NCBI GenBank assembly: GCA_031552145.1
Contig: JAVBMV010000012.1
Span: 186,001 to 250,000, forward strand
Origin: JAVBMV01 sp031552145
GTDB lineage: Bacteria; Myxococcota; Myxococcia; Myxococcales; UBA5297
Length of the DNA: 64,000 nt
Reading direction: 5' to 3'
Part shown: in pieces, positions 43,406 to 50,810 of the stretch
Numbering within the stretch: position 1 is the first letter of the stretch
Layout of the letters: each line of letters starts with the position of its first letter
Notes under the pieces: model-generated
Databases searched by the model: none
The model's input: only the letters and a program-made list of their open reading frames with translations
Told to the model about the DNA's origin: nothing
Made by a program: the position numbers and the translations under genes

Positions 43406-44155
43406 ATGGAACCGACGGCTACCGGGCGCACGGAAGAGAGCGGCGAGGCCGGTAGAAGCAGCAAGTGGAGCGAGGCGGAGCGGCGGGAGGAGCTGTGGGC
43501 TATCGCCAGCCACGATCTGCGCGGCACGCTGGGGAACATCAAGAGCTACTCGGGCCTCCTCGCGGGGGGACGCATGGCCCACCCCGACCCCAAAGTGCGA
43601 AAAGCGGCGGAGGTGATCTCGCGCAACTCCGACAAGGCGCTGCGCCTCATCCAGCTATGGTTCGACTCGGTCCGGGCCGAGACAGGCGCGCTCCAGCTCC
43701 ATCCTGAGCCGCTCCAGCTTCAGGAGCTGCTGGCGGCCCTGCTCGCCGCGCCTCAGCCTATCGCCATGGAGCGAACCGTGCGGATCGAGGCCGACCTGCC
43801 CGAAGCGCCACTCCACCTCGTAGCAGACAGAGAGCGCCTGAAGGCCATCCTCCTCGCGCTCATCGAGAGCTCGGTGGCGCGTGAGCCCGCGGGCGGACAG
43901 GTGCGGCTCACCGCGGGCCACACCGAGAGCTCGATCTTCGTTGGGCTCGAGAGTCACGGAGCGAAGCTGACGCCGGATGAACTGGCCCGCCTCTTCGACA
44001 AGGAACATCAGATCCTGCGCGAGCGAAAGCTTGGCCTCGGCTTCGCGCTCTCGGTGGCTCAGGCGCTCGCCCAGGCCCAGGGGGGCGTGATCCGAGTGGA
44101 GAGCGGCGACGATTTGACTCGAATGGAGCTGGCGCTGCCCGTGGGGGAGGCCTGA
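43406..44155 (+). CDS. Histidine-kinase-like protein with degenerate ATP site
   Basis: The 249-residue soluble protein has a HisKA-like dimerisation helix with phosphoacceptor His36 (IASHDLRGTLGNIKSYSG) and a short HATPase-like domain. The N-box lacks its Asn (LLALIESSVAREP where NLLxNAxK is expected). A DxGxG lid motif is not visible, although a GLGFALSVAQALAQ segment recalls the G2 box. It may bind nucleotide poorly or act as a phosphotransfer or scaffold protein. There is no sensor or membrane segment. GGAGGG precedes the ATG. No response regulator is adjacent. Confidence 0.75.
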   Translation: MEPTATGRTEESGEAGRSSKWSEAERREELWAIASHDLRGTLGNIKSYSGLLAGGRMAHPDPKVRKAAEVISRNSDKALRLIQLWFDSVRAETGALQLHPEPLQLQELLAALLAAPQPIAMERTVRIEADLPEAPLHLVADRERLKAILLALIESSVAREPAGGQVRLTAGHTESSIFVGLESHGAKLTPDELARLFDKEHQILRERKLGLGFALSVAQALAQAQGGVIRVESGDDLTRMELALPVGEA

Positions 44156-44299
44156 TGCCATTTCCCAGTCAGGGGCGCCCCGCATCCGAGTAGGTCACTC
44201 GAATCCATCGGAGCACCGCCGCGCGAACCAGTATGTCGTGCTCGAACAGACGCATTGCCTCGACCCGGAGCATGACTCGTGCACCCTGTTGCGCCGCGC

Positions 44300-45793
44300 C
44301 TACCGCGCACCTGCCCCCTCTAGCAGCGCCAGCGCGGCGCCCGCGGCGGCCTGCTCCGCCTCTTTCTTATTGCGCCCCTCCCCTCTGCCCGAGGGCTCGC
44401 CCCCCAGGAGCACTTCGACGGTGAAGCGCCTGGCGTGCTCCGGCCCCTCCTCTTTCACGAGCCGATAATTGGGCGAATAGCCGCGCGCCGCCTGCACCGC
44501 CTCTTGCAGCGCGGTCTTGAAATCCTTGCCGCGCGCGCCGGGAGAGAGCGCCGTGAGCGCTTCGCCGAAGAGGCGATCGACGAGAGTGAGCACCTGCTCC
44601 ATTCCTCCCTCCAGCCAGAGGCAGGCCACGACAGCTTCGAAGGCGTTGGCGTTGAGCGACGCTCGCTCGCGCCCACCGGAGCGCTCCTCCCCTTTGCCCA
44701 GCCTGAGCAGCTCGCCCAACCCCAGGGCGCGCGCCGCGCGCGCCAGGCCCGCTTCGTCGACAAGCTCCGCTCGCATGCGGGAGAGAGCCCCCTCCTTCGC
44801 ATTGGGGAAGCGCTCCATCAACCGGTGGGCGATGGCAAGATCGACCACCGCGTCTCCTAGAAACTCGAGCCGCTCGTTGTCGAGCACCTTCACAGTTGCG
44901 GAGGACTCGTTGACGAAGCTGGGGTGCGTAAGGGCCGCGAGCGCCCGCTCACGGTCCGAGAAACGATGGCCGACACGCTTCCCGAGCTCTGCGACCCGAT
45001 CGCCGATCGCCTCGTCGCCCTCGTTCCCGGCGCGCGCCGTGTTTCCCGTCGCAGGCGTCGAGTGGCGCCTGCGGCCGACCCGCTCCAATGCGCCGACGAG
45101 CTCCTCGATTCCCTCTCCCTTCAGCGCCGAGACCTTGACGATCTCCACCTCGGGAGCGCCCGAGGGCCTCAGCTCCAGCATGGTCCGCAGCTCGAGCACG
45201 ACCCGCTCCGCTCCTTCTCGATCTGCCTTGTTCACGGCGAAGAGGTCGGCGATCTCGAGAATGCCTGCCTTGAGTGCCTGAATGTCATCGCCCATCCCGG
45301 GGACGAGCACCACCACCGTGGCATGGGCCAACCGCGCGATCTCCAGCTCCGCCTGGCCGACGCCCACCGTCTCGACGATGATCACGTCGCGCCCCATGGC
45401 GTCCATCACCTGCACCACGCCGCGCGCCGCCGCCGAGAGTCCTCCCAGCTCCCCACGCGTAGCGAGCGAGCGGATGAAGACACCGGGATCGAGCGCGTGC
45501 TCCTGCATGCGGATGCGATCGCCCAGAATCGCGCCGCCGGAGAGCGGGCTGGAGGGATCGACGGCCACCACGCCTACGCTCTTTCCGCGCGCTCTGAATG
45601 TGGCGATGAGCCTATCGACCAGCGTGCTCTTCCCAGCGCCGGGACTGCCCGTGACGCCCACGACGAGGGCGCGTCCCAGGCGTGGCGTCAGCGCGCGCAG
45701 CTCCTCCTCGACGCCCGCGACACGGTCGTCGATGTCGCGCATCAGCCGGCTGGCGGCGCGCAGGTCTCCGTCGATCACTCTCTTCGCAAGCAT
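44300..45793 (-). CDS. Fusion of MeaB/ArgK-type GTPase and ribonuclease III
   Basis: A single uninterrupted frame of 497 residues joins two normally separate proteins. Residues 1-240 are a MeaB-type G3E GTPase, the chaperone of B12-dependent acyl-CoA mutases: Walker A GVTGSPGAGKST (47-57), AVDPSSPLSGGAILGDR, ETVGVGQAE and NKAD. The C-terminal dimerisation arm of ordinary MeaB seems lost. After a ~25-residue linker, residues 266-497 are RNase III. The signature NERLEFLGDAVVDLA gives metal ligands Glu310 and Asp314; Glu386 is kept but the usual Asp three residues before it is Asn383. A dsRNA-binding domain occupies about 423-492. It is the last gene of the catabolic operon, 16 bp after the acyl-CoA dehydrogenase. 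Confidence 0.88.
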   Translation of the reverse strand: MLAKRVIDGDLRAASRLMRDIDDRVAGVEEELRALTPRLGRALVVGVTGSPGAGKSTLVDRLIATFRARGKSVGVVAVDPSSPLSGGAILGDRIRMQEHALDPGVFIRSLATRGELGGLSAAARGVVQVMDAMGRDVIIVETVGVGQAELEIARLAHATVVVLVPGMGDDIQALKAGILEIADLFAVNKADREGAERVVLELRTMLELRPSGAPEVEIVKVSALKGEGIEELVGALERVGRRRHSTPATGNTARAGNEGDEAIGDRVAELGKRVGHRFSDRERALAALTHPSFVNESSATVKVLDNERLEFLGDAVVDLAIAHRLMERFPNAKEGALSRMRAELVDEAGLARAARALGLGELLRLGKGEERSGGRERASLNANAFEAVVACLWLEGGMEQVLTLVDRLFGEALTALSPGARGKDFKTALQEAVQAARGYSPNYRLVKEEGPEHARRFTVEVLLGGEPSGRGEGRNKKEAEQAAAGAALALLEGAGAR

Positions 45794-45809
45794 CGAGTCT
45801 CCAGCGCGC

Positions 45810-46964
45810 CTAGAGCAGGGAGCGCGCGATGAGCATCCGTTGAATTTCGCTGGTGCCTTCGCCAATCTCGCAGAGTTTGGCGTCGCGCAGATAGCGTTCG
45901 ACAGGGAATTCGTCGGTGTAGCCGTAGCCACCATGGAGTTGCAGGGCGCGGTCGGCACAGTAGGTCGCGGTCTCGCTGGCGTAGAGCTTGGCCATCGAAG
46001 CCTGCTGGGCGAAGGGGAGCCCGTCGTCTGCCAGCTTCGCGGCATGGGCGACCATCAAGCTCGATGCGTGGATTCGGGTCGCCATCTGGGCGAGCATGAA
46101 CTGCAGCCCTTGAAACTCGGCCAGCGCTCTCCCGAAGGCGCGCCGCTCCGTCGCGTAGCGCAGCGACTCCGCCAGCGCCCCGCGCGCCAGCCCCAGCGCC
46201 AGCGCTGCGATGGTCACACGCCCGCTCTCCAGCACGCGGAGCGCGTCGAAATAACCGCGCCCGATCTCGCCCAGGCGCTGCTCGTCGGGAACCCATACAT
46301 TCTCGAAGACCAGCTCGGCCGTATCGGAAGAGCGCATCCCATACTTCCCGTGCATGGGACGCCGGGAGAAGCCCTCGGCGTCGCCCTCGACGACGAAGGC
46401 GGTGATTCCGCCTTGCTTGTCATGGGGCTCGGTGCGCGCCATCACCACGAAGACCCGCCCATGCGTTCCCTGCGTGATGAAGTTCTTGGTGCCATCGAGC
46501 ATCCACCCATCGCCATCGCGCACGGCGCGCGTGACGAGCGCCGCCGCGTCGGAGCCGGAACCCGGCTCGGTCAGCGCCCAGGCGCCCAGCCATTCTCCAG
46601 TCGCCAGATTGGGAAGATAGCGCGCGCGCTGCGCTTCGCTCCCGAAGAGGCGAATGTGGCCCGAGGCGAGGCCATTATGGGAGGCGACCGTCAGCGCCAG
46701 ACCGCCATCATGGCGCGCTATCTCTTCGACGACCTCCGCGAGCGCGCCCAGATCCATTCCCGCCCCACCATAGCGCTGCGGCGTCCGCACCCCCAACGCG
46801 CCGAGTTCACCCAGCGCGCGGACCGTCTCCACGGGGAACTGCTCGCGCCGACTCCAGTCGCGTGCGTGGGGGCGCACGTGCTCCTCGCAGAAGGCACGGA
46901 TGGTGCGCCGCAGCTCCCTGCCCACGCCGCTCTCCTCACTCGCTTCGCTTATCTCGGGCGCCAT
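45810..46964 (-). CDS. Acyl-CoA dehydrogenase (probably isovaleryl-CoA type)
   Basis: The 384-residue flavoenzyme has the family signatures WALTEPGSGSDAA and FITQGTHG. It also has RRAFGRALAEFQGLQFMLAQ, the QLHGGYGYTDEFPVERYLRD block and the terminal IGEGTSEIQRMLIAR. Operon context (carboxyltransferase, enoyl-CoA hydratase, HMG-CoA lyase) suggests isovaleryl-CoA dehydrogenase, the first committed step of leucine oxidation, as in liu or yng operons. The position of the catalytic Glu was not confirmed. GGGGGAAG precedes the ATG. Confidence 0.9.
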   Translation of the reverse strand: MAPEISEASEESGVGRELRRTIRAFCEEHVRPHARDWSRREQFPVETVRALGELGALGVRTPQRYGGAGMDLGALAEVVEEIARHDGGLALTVASHNGLASGHIRLFGSEAQRARYLPNLATGEWLGAWALTEPGSGSDAAALVTRAVRDGDGWMLDGTKNFITQGTHGRVFVVMARTEPHDKQGGITAFVVEGDAEGFSRRPMHGKYGMRSSDTAELVFENVWVPDEQRLGEIGRGYFDALRVLESGRVTIAALALGLARGALAESLRYATERRAFGRALAEFQGLQFMLAQMATRIHASSLMVAHAAKLADDGLPFAQQASMAKLYASETATYCADRALQLHGGYGYTDEFPVERYLRDAKLCEIGEGTSEIQRMLIARSLL

Positions 46965-47005
46965 ACACTTCCCCCCTCCCCGTTTGCTCTTCGGGCGCGG
47001 CCCAC

Positions 47006-48535
47006 TCAGGCCGGCGCCACCGCGTGCTTCTTCTCGCTGGGCAATCGCTGCCGCTCGGTCAAAAGGGCGAGACGCCGCGCCAGCTCTCCGCGCAGCGCAT
47101 CACCGGAGACCACGGCGTCGACGACCAGCTCGCTGGCCAGCTTCATGATGTCGACATCGGCGTTGTATTCGGCGCGCAACCGCTTTACCTCCTCGGCGCG
47201 CTGCGCGGGCGCCAGCTCCCGCAGTCGATTGAAATAGACGGCGTTGACCGCGGCCTCGGCGCCCATCACGGCGATGAGCGCGCCGGGCAGGGCGATGGTC
47301 GCGTCGGGTTCGAAGGCGGGCCCGCCCATCGCATAGAGGCCAGCGCCATAGGCCTTGCGCAGCACCACGCAGATGCGCGGCACCGTCGCTTCCGAGACGG
47401 CGCTCACCATCCTGGCGCCAGCGCGAATGATCCCGGCTCGCTCCACTTTGGTGCCGATCATGAAGCCTGGCACGTCGGCCAGGTAGAGGATCGGGAGATT
47501 GAAGGCGTCGCAGAGCTGGATGAAGCGCGCACCCTTCTGCGCGCTCTCCACAAAGAGCACGCCCCCTTTTACCTTGGGCTGACTCGCGACGATGCCCACC
47601 GGCCGTCCCTCGATGCGCGCGAAGAGGGTGAGCAGCTCGCCGGCGTAGAGCGCCTTCAGCTCGAAGAGGGAGCCCTCGTCGACCAGCGCGCGCAGCAGGG
47701 CATGCATGTCGAACGGCACGTTCTGATCCGAAGGTATGAGGTCCTCGATATGCCCTCGCTGGCGCTCCGGCGGCGAAGCAGGCTCGAGCGGCGGCGGCTC
47801 CGAGCAGCTCTGCGGCATGAACCCCAGATAGCGCCTCGCGGCGGCCAGCGCCTCCTCCTCGCTCGCGCAGAGAAGATCGCCGCAGCCCGAGATGGTGCAG
47901 TGCATTCGGGCGCCGCCCATCTCCTCCAGCGTGACCTTCTCTCCAATCACCATCTCGGCCATGCGCGGGCTGCCCAGATACATCGAAGCGTTTCCCTCGA
48001 CCATGAAGGTAGCGTCGCAGAAGGCCGGTATATAGGCGCCCCCCGCGGCCGAGGGGCCGAAGAGCAGACAGAGCTGAGGCACCTTCCCCGAGAGGCGCAC
48101 TTGATTGAAGAAGATGCGTCCCGCGCCGCGCCGACCCGGGAACATCTCGAGCTGATCGGTGATGCGCGCGCCGGCGCTGTCGATCAAATAGAGGAGCGGA
48201 ACCCGTTGCCGCTCGGCGCTCTCCTGCATCCGCAGGATCTTCTCGACGGTGCGCCGCCCCCAAGAGCCAGCCTTCACCGTCGAGTCATTCGCGATGAGCG
48301 CCACCGCTCGCCCCGCCATTCGCCCCATGCCGGTGATCACGCCATCGGCAGGCAGCTCCGGCTCGGCGCAGTTGGCCAAGCGCCCCTCTTCGACGAAGGA
48401 GCCCTCGTCCAGAAGGCGAGCCAGGCGCTCGCGCGCGAAGAGCTTTCCCTCCGCCCGCCCCTTCTCGTGGTGGCGCTCCGGGCCACCGCGCAGGACGCGC
48501 GCCTCCAACTCCTCTAGGCTCTTACTCGTGGCCAT
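47006..48535 (-). CDS. Acyl-CoA carboxylase carboxyltransferase (beta) subunit
   Basis: The 509-residue protein carries both carboxyltransferase halves, with ANDSTVKAGSWG, LIDSAGARITDQLEMFPGRR, GPSAAGGAYIPAFCD, GNASMYLGSPRMAEMVIGEK and VPGFMIGTKVERAGII. It transfers CO2 from carboxybiotin to an acyl-CoA. By operon context, and by resemblance to Bacillus YngE, 3-methylcrotonyl-CoA is the likeliest substrate; propionyl-CoA cannot be excluded. The biotin carboxylase/BCCP partner is not in the window. It begins 3 bp after the enoyl-CoA hydratase stop. Confidence 0.9.
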   Translation of the reverse strand: MATSKSLEELEARVLRGGPERHHEKGRAEGKLFARERLARLLDEGSFVEEGRLANCAEPELPADGVITGMGRMAGRAVALIANDSTVKAGSWGRRTVEKILRMQESAERQRVPLLYLIDSAGARITDQLEMFPGRRGAGRIFFNQVRLSGKVPQLCLLFGPSAAGGAYIPAFCDATFMVEGNASMYLGSPRMAEMVIGEKVTLEEMGGARMHCTISGCGDLLCASEEEALAAARRYLGFMPQSCSEPPPLEPASPPERQRGHIEDLIPSDQNVPFDMHALLRALVDEGSLFELKALYAGELLTLFARIEGRPVGIVASQPKVKGGVLFVESAQKGARFIQLCDAFNLPILYLADVPGFMIGTKVERAGIIRAGARMVSAVSEATVPRICVVLRKAYGAGLYAMGGPAFEPDATIALPGALIAVMGAEAAVNAVYFNRLRELAPAQRAEEVKRLRAEYNADVDIMKLASELVVDAVVSGDALRGELARRLALLTERQRLPSEKKHAVAPA

Positions 48536-48538
48536 GGC

Positions 48539-49312
48539 CTATTCCCCCGAGAAGGTGGCGGCTCTCCTCTCGGCGAAGGCCGCCAGCCCTTCCAACCGAT
48601 CTCGCGATGAGAGGACGCGCTCGTATTGGCGCATCTCGACCCGAAGCGCCTCCTCCAGCGATAGCCCCTGCCCGTCGTCGATGGCGCGTTTGGCGCTCAC
48701 GAGCGCCAGCGGGCCATTGCGGCAGAGCGCCGCGGCGAGCCTCTTCGCCTCCTCCAGCGCGCCGCCCTTCGAGGCCAGCCGTTCCACGAGACCCAGCGCG
48801 AGCGCCTCATCGCCCCCGACCAAGCGCGCGGTCAAAATCAGCTCCTTCGCCCGGCCGGCTCCGATCAGGCGCGGCAGACGTTGTGTGCCCCCCGCGCCCG
48901 GAATGATGCCCAAGCTGGTCTCCGTGAGCCCCATGCGCGCCGTGGGCGAGGCGACACGCAGATCGCAGGCGAGCGCCAGCTCCAGTCCGCCCCCCAGCGC
49001 GGCGCCGTCGATCGCCGCGACGAAGAGCCGCTCGCTCTGCTCGATCCCCCTGCAGATTTGCCGCAGATCGGAGAGAAACTGGCGCACCTCCGGCTCCGAC
49101 ATGGAGCGGCGCTCCTTGAGATCGGCGCCTGCACAGAAGATGCCCGGGCCACCGGAGAGGATCACCACCCTCAGGGCGCGATCGTGGCGGATCCGCTCCA
49201 GCCCCTCCTTCAGCTCCGCCACCAGCGCGCGCCCCAGCGCGTTGCGCGCCCGGGGCCTATTGATCAACCACGTCTCGAGCCCATCATGTCGCTCGACGAG
49301 CAGATCGCGCAC
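48539..49312 (-). CDS. Enoyl-CoA hydratase/isomerase family (putative methylglutaconyl-CoA hydratase)
   Basis: The 257-residue crotonase-fold protein shows the oxyanion-hole segments FCAGADLKE and AIDGAALGGGLELALACDLR, then TETSLGIIPGAGGTQRLPRLIG with the catalytic Glu region. Between HMG-CoA lyase and a carboxyltransferase it probably hydrates 3-methylglutaconyl-CoA (inference). I chose the GTG at 49312 (GGGGGAG just upstream), which gives normal family length. It overlaps the HMG-CoA lyase 3' end by 29 bp. Another GTG at 49354 would add a non-conserved 14 residues. Confidence 0.88.
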   Translation of the reverse strand: MRDLLVERHDGLETWLINRPRARNALGRALVAELKEGLERIRHDRALRVVILSGGPGIFCAGADLKERRSMSEPEVRQFLSDLRQICRGIEQSERLFVAAIDGAALGGGLELALACDLRVASPTARMGLTETSLGIIPGAGGTQRLPRLIGAGRAKELILTARLVGGDEALALGLVERLASKGGALEEAKRLAAALCRNGPLALVSAKRAIDDGQGLSLEEALRVEMRQYERVLSSRDRLEGLAAFAERRAATFSGE

Positions 49313-50249
49313 CCGCTCCCCCTTCCCCCGTGACACCTGCAACACCCGCGGCACGGACGGCCTTCAGGTGACGTCCTGGCAGCGCGTGCCCCACCGCGCG
49401 CTCCGCCAGCTTCGCGGCGTTGATGAGCGCCGCCCCATCCAGCCCCGTTGCGATGCCCATCCGTTCGAGCATCGCGGCCAGCTCCTCCGTCGCCAGATTC
49501 CCCGAGGCACCCGGCGCGTAGGGGCAGCCCCCCAGGCCGCCGATGGAGCTATCGAAGGTCTCGATCCCCATCTGCAGGCCGACGAGCGCGTTCGCCAGCG
49601 CCCGCCCATGGGTGTCGTGCAGATGGAGCGCGACAGCGGCCAGCGGAATGCGCGCGAGCACCGCGCCGAGAAGCCGCTCGGTCTGCGCCGGATCGCCGAC
49701 ACCGATCGTGTCGCCGAGCGAGATCTGGTAGCAGCCCATATCGAAGAGCGCCCTCGCCAGTTCCACGCTCCGCGCCGCGGGCACCTCTCCCTCGTATGGG
49801 CAGCCCCAGACAGTCGAGAGGTAGCCGCGCACCCGAATGCCGGCGTTGAGCGCCGAGGCGCAGAGCTTCACATAGGCATCGCGCGCCTCGCGCGTGGAGC
49901 GGTTGATGTTGCGGCGCGAGTGCGTGTCGGAGACGGAGAGCACGATGGCGATCTCCCGGATGCCCGCCTCCTTCGCCCGCGCGAGGCCGCGCGCGTTGGC
50001 CACCAGCGCTCCAAAGCGCACCTCCGGGCGTTCGGGGAGATTGGCGGCCAGCTCCTCCGCGTCGGCGAGCTGAGGGATCCAGCGCGGCGAGACGAAGCTG
50101 GTCACCTCCATGGCGCGATGGCCCGCCGCGAGGAGCGCGCCGAGGAGTTCGAGCTTCTCCCCTGTAGGGACGATGCGCTCTTCGTTCTGGAGCCCATCCC
50201 TGAGCCCCACCTCATAGAGCGTCACTCTCTTCGGGACCCGCTCCAGCAT
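49284..50249 (-). CDS. mvaB: Hydroxymethylglutaryl-CoA lyase
   Basis: The lyase cleaves HMG-CoA to acetyl-CoA and acetoacetate, the last step of leucine degradation. The 321-residue TIM-barrel protein begins VTLYEVGLRDGLQNEERIVP. It has VTSFVSPRWIPQLADAE, metal-ligand HLHDTHGRA and the catalytic-Cys signature GGLGGCPYAPGASGN. The ATG at 50249 lies 10 bp after the corrinoid-binding subunit gene, with GAGGTGA upstream. The C-terminus runs 29 bp into the hydratase gene. Confidence 0.93.
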   Translation of the reverse strand: MLERVPKRVTLYEVGLRDGLQNEERIVPTGEKLELLGALLAAGHRAMEVTSFVSPRWIPQLADAEELAANLPERPEVRFGALVANARGLARAKEAGIREIAIVLSVSDTHSRRNINRSTREARDAYVKLCASALNAGIRVRGYLSTVWGCPYEGEVPAARSVELARALFDMGCYQISLGDTIGVGDPAQTERLLGAVLARIPLAAVALHLHDTHGRALANALVGLQMGIETFDSSIGGLGGCPYAPGASGNLATEELAAMLERMGIATGLDGAALINAAKLAERAVGHALPGRHLKAVRAAGVAGVTGEGGAGARSARRAT

Positions 50250-50259
50250 TCCACTCACC

Positions 50260-50688
50260 TCACACCGGCACGCCACCTCCGGCCTCGCCTCTCGCCCTGA
50301 TATTCGCCCGAATCCACTCGACGATGCTCGCCGTGGAACTGCCGGGAGAGAAGAAGTGGACCACCCCCAGCTCCCGCAGCGGGGCCCGGTCGGCATCGGG
50401 GACGATCCCCCCGACGAAGAGAGAGATGTCGGAGGCGCCGTTCGCCTTCAACCCCTCCAGCAGCGCGGGGACGAGCGCCATGTGCGCTCCCCCCATGGTG
50501 GAGAGGCCGATGGCATCCACATCCTCCTGAACCGCCGCGGAGACGATCACCTCGGGGGATTGGTGCAGTCCGGAGTAGATCACCTCGAAACCCGCGTCGC
50601 GCAGCGCGCGCGCCACGACCTTGGCGCCGCGGTCATGTCCGTCGAGCCCCACCTTCGCGATCAAGATCCGCAGCCGCGCGCTCCCCAT
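50260..50688 (-). CDS. B12-binding (small) subunit of an acyl-CoA mutase
   Basis: The 142-residue protein is a stand-alone cobalamin-binding domain of the methylmalonyl-CoA mutase type. The lower axial ligand motif DxHxxG lies in AKVGLDGHDRGAKVVARAL, followed by GLHQSPEVIVSAA, AIGLSTMGGAHM and FVGGIVPDAD. It must pair with a catalytic subunit; the candidate is at 61338-62990. It is the first gene of the operon ending in the MeaB-type GTPase, which would service the same holoenzyme. GGAGG precedes the ATG at 6 nt. Confidence 0.93.
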   Translation of the reverse strand: MGSARLRILIAKVGLDGHDRGAKVVARALRDAGFEVIYSGLHQSPEVIVSAAVQEDVDAIGLSTMGGAHMALVPALLEGLKANGASDISLFVGGIVPDADRAPLRELGVVHFFSPGSSTASIVEWIRANIRARGEAGGGVPV

Positions 50689-50810
50689 GGCCGACCTCCA
50701 CTCCGAGAGAGGCGGAAGGTGGCCACGCCCTGTGCCGGGCGCAATCAGGATGCTCCAAATGGGGCGCGCGCCAATGGGTAGTGCTCATGGGGCAGCGCCT
50801 CGCGCGTGCT

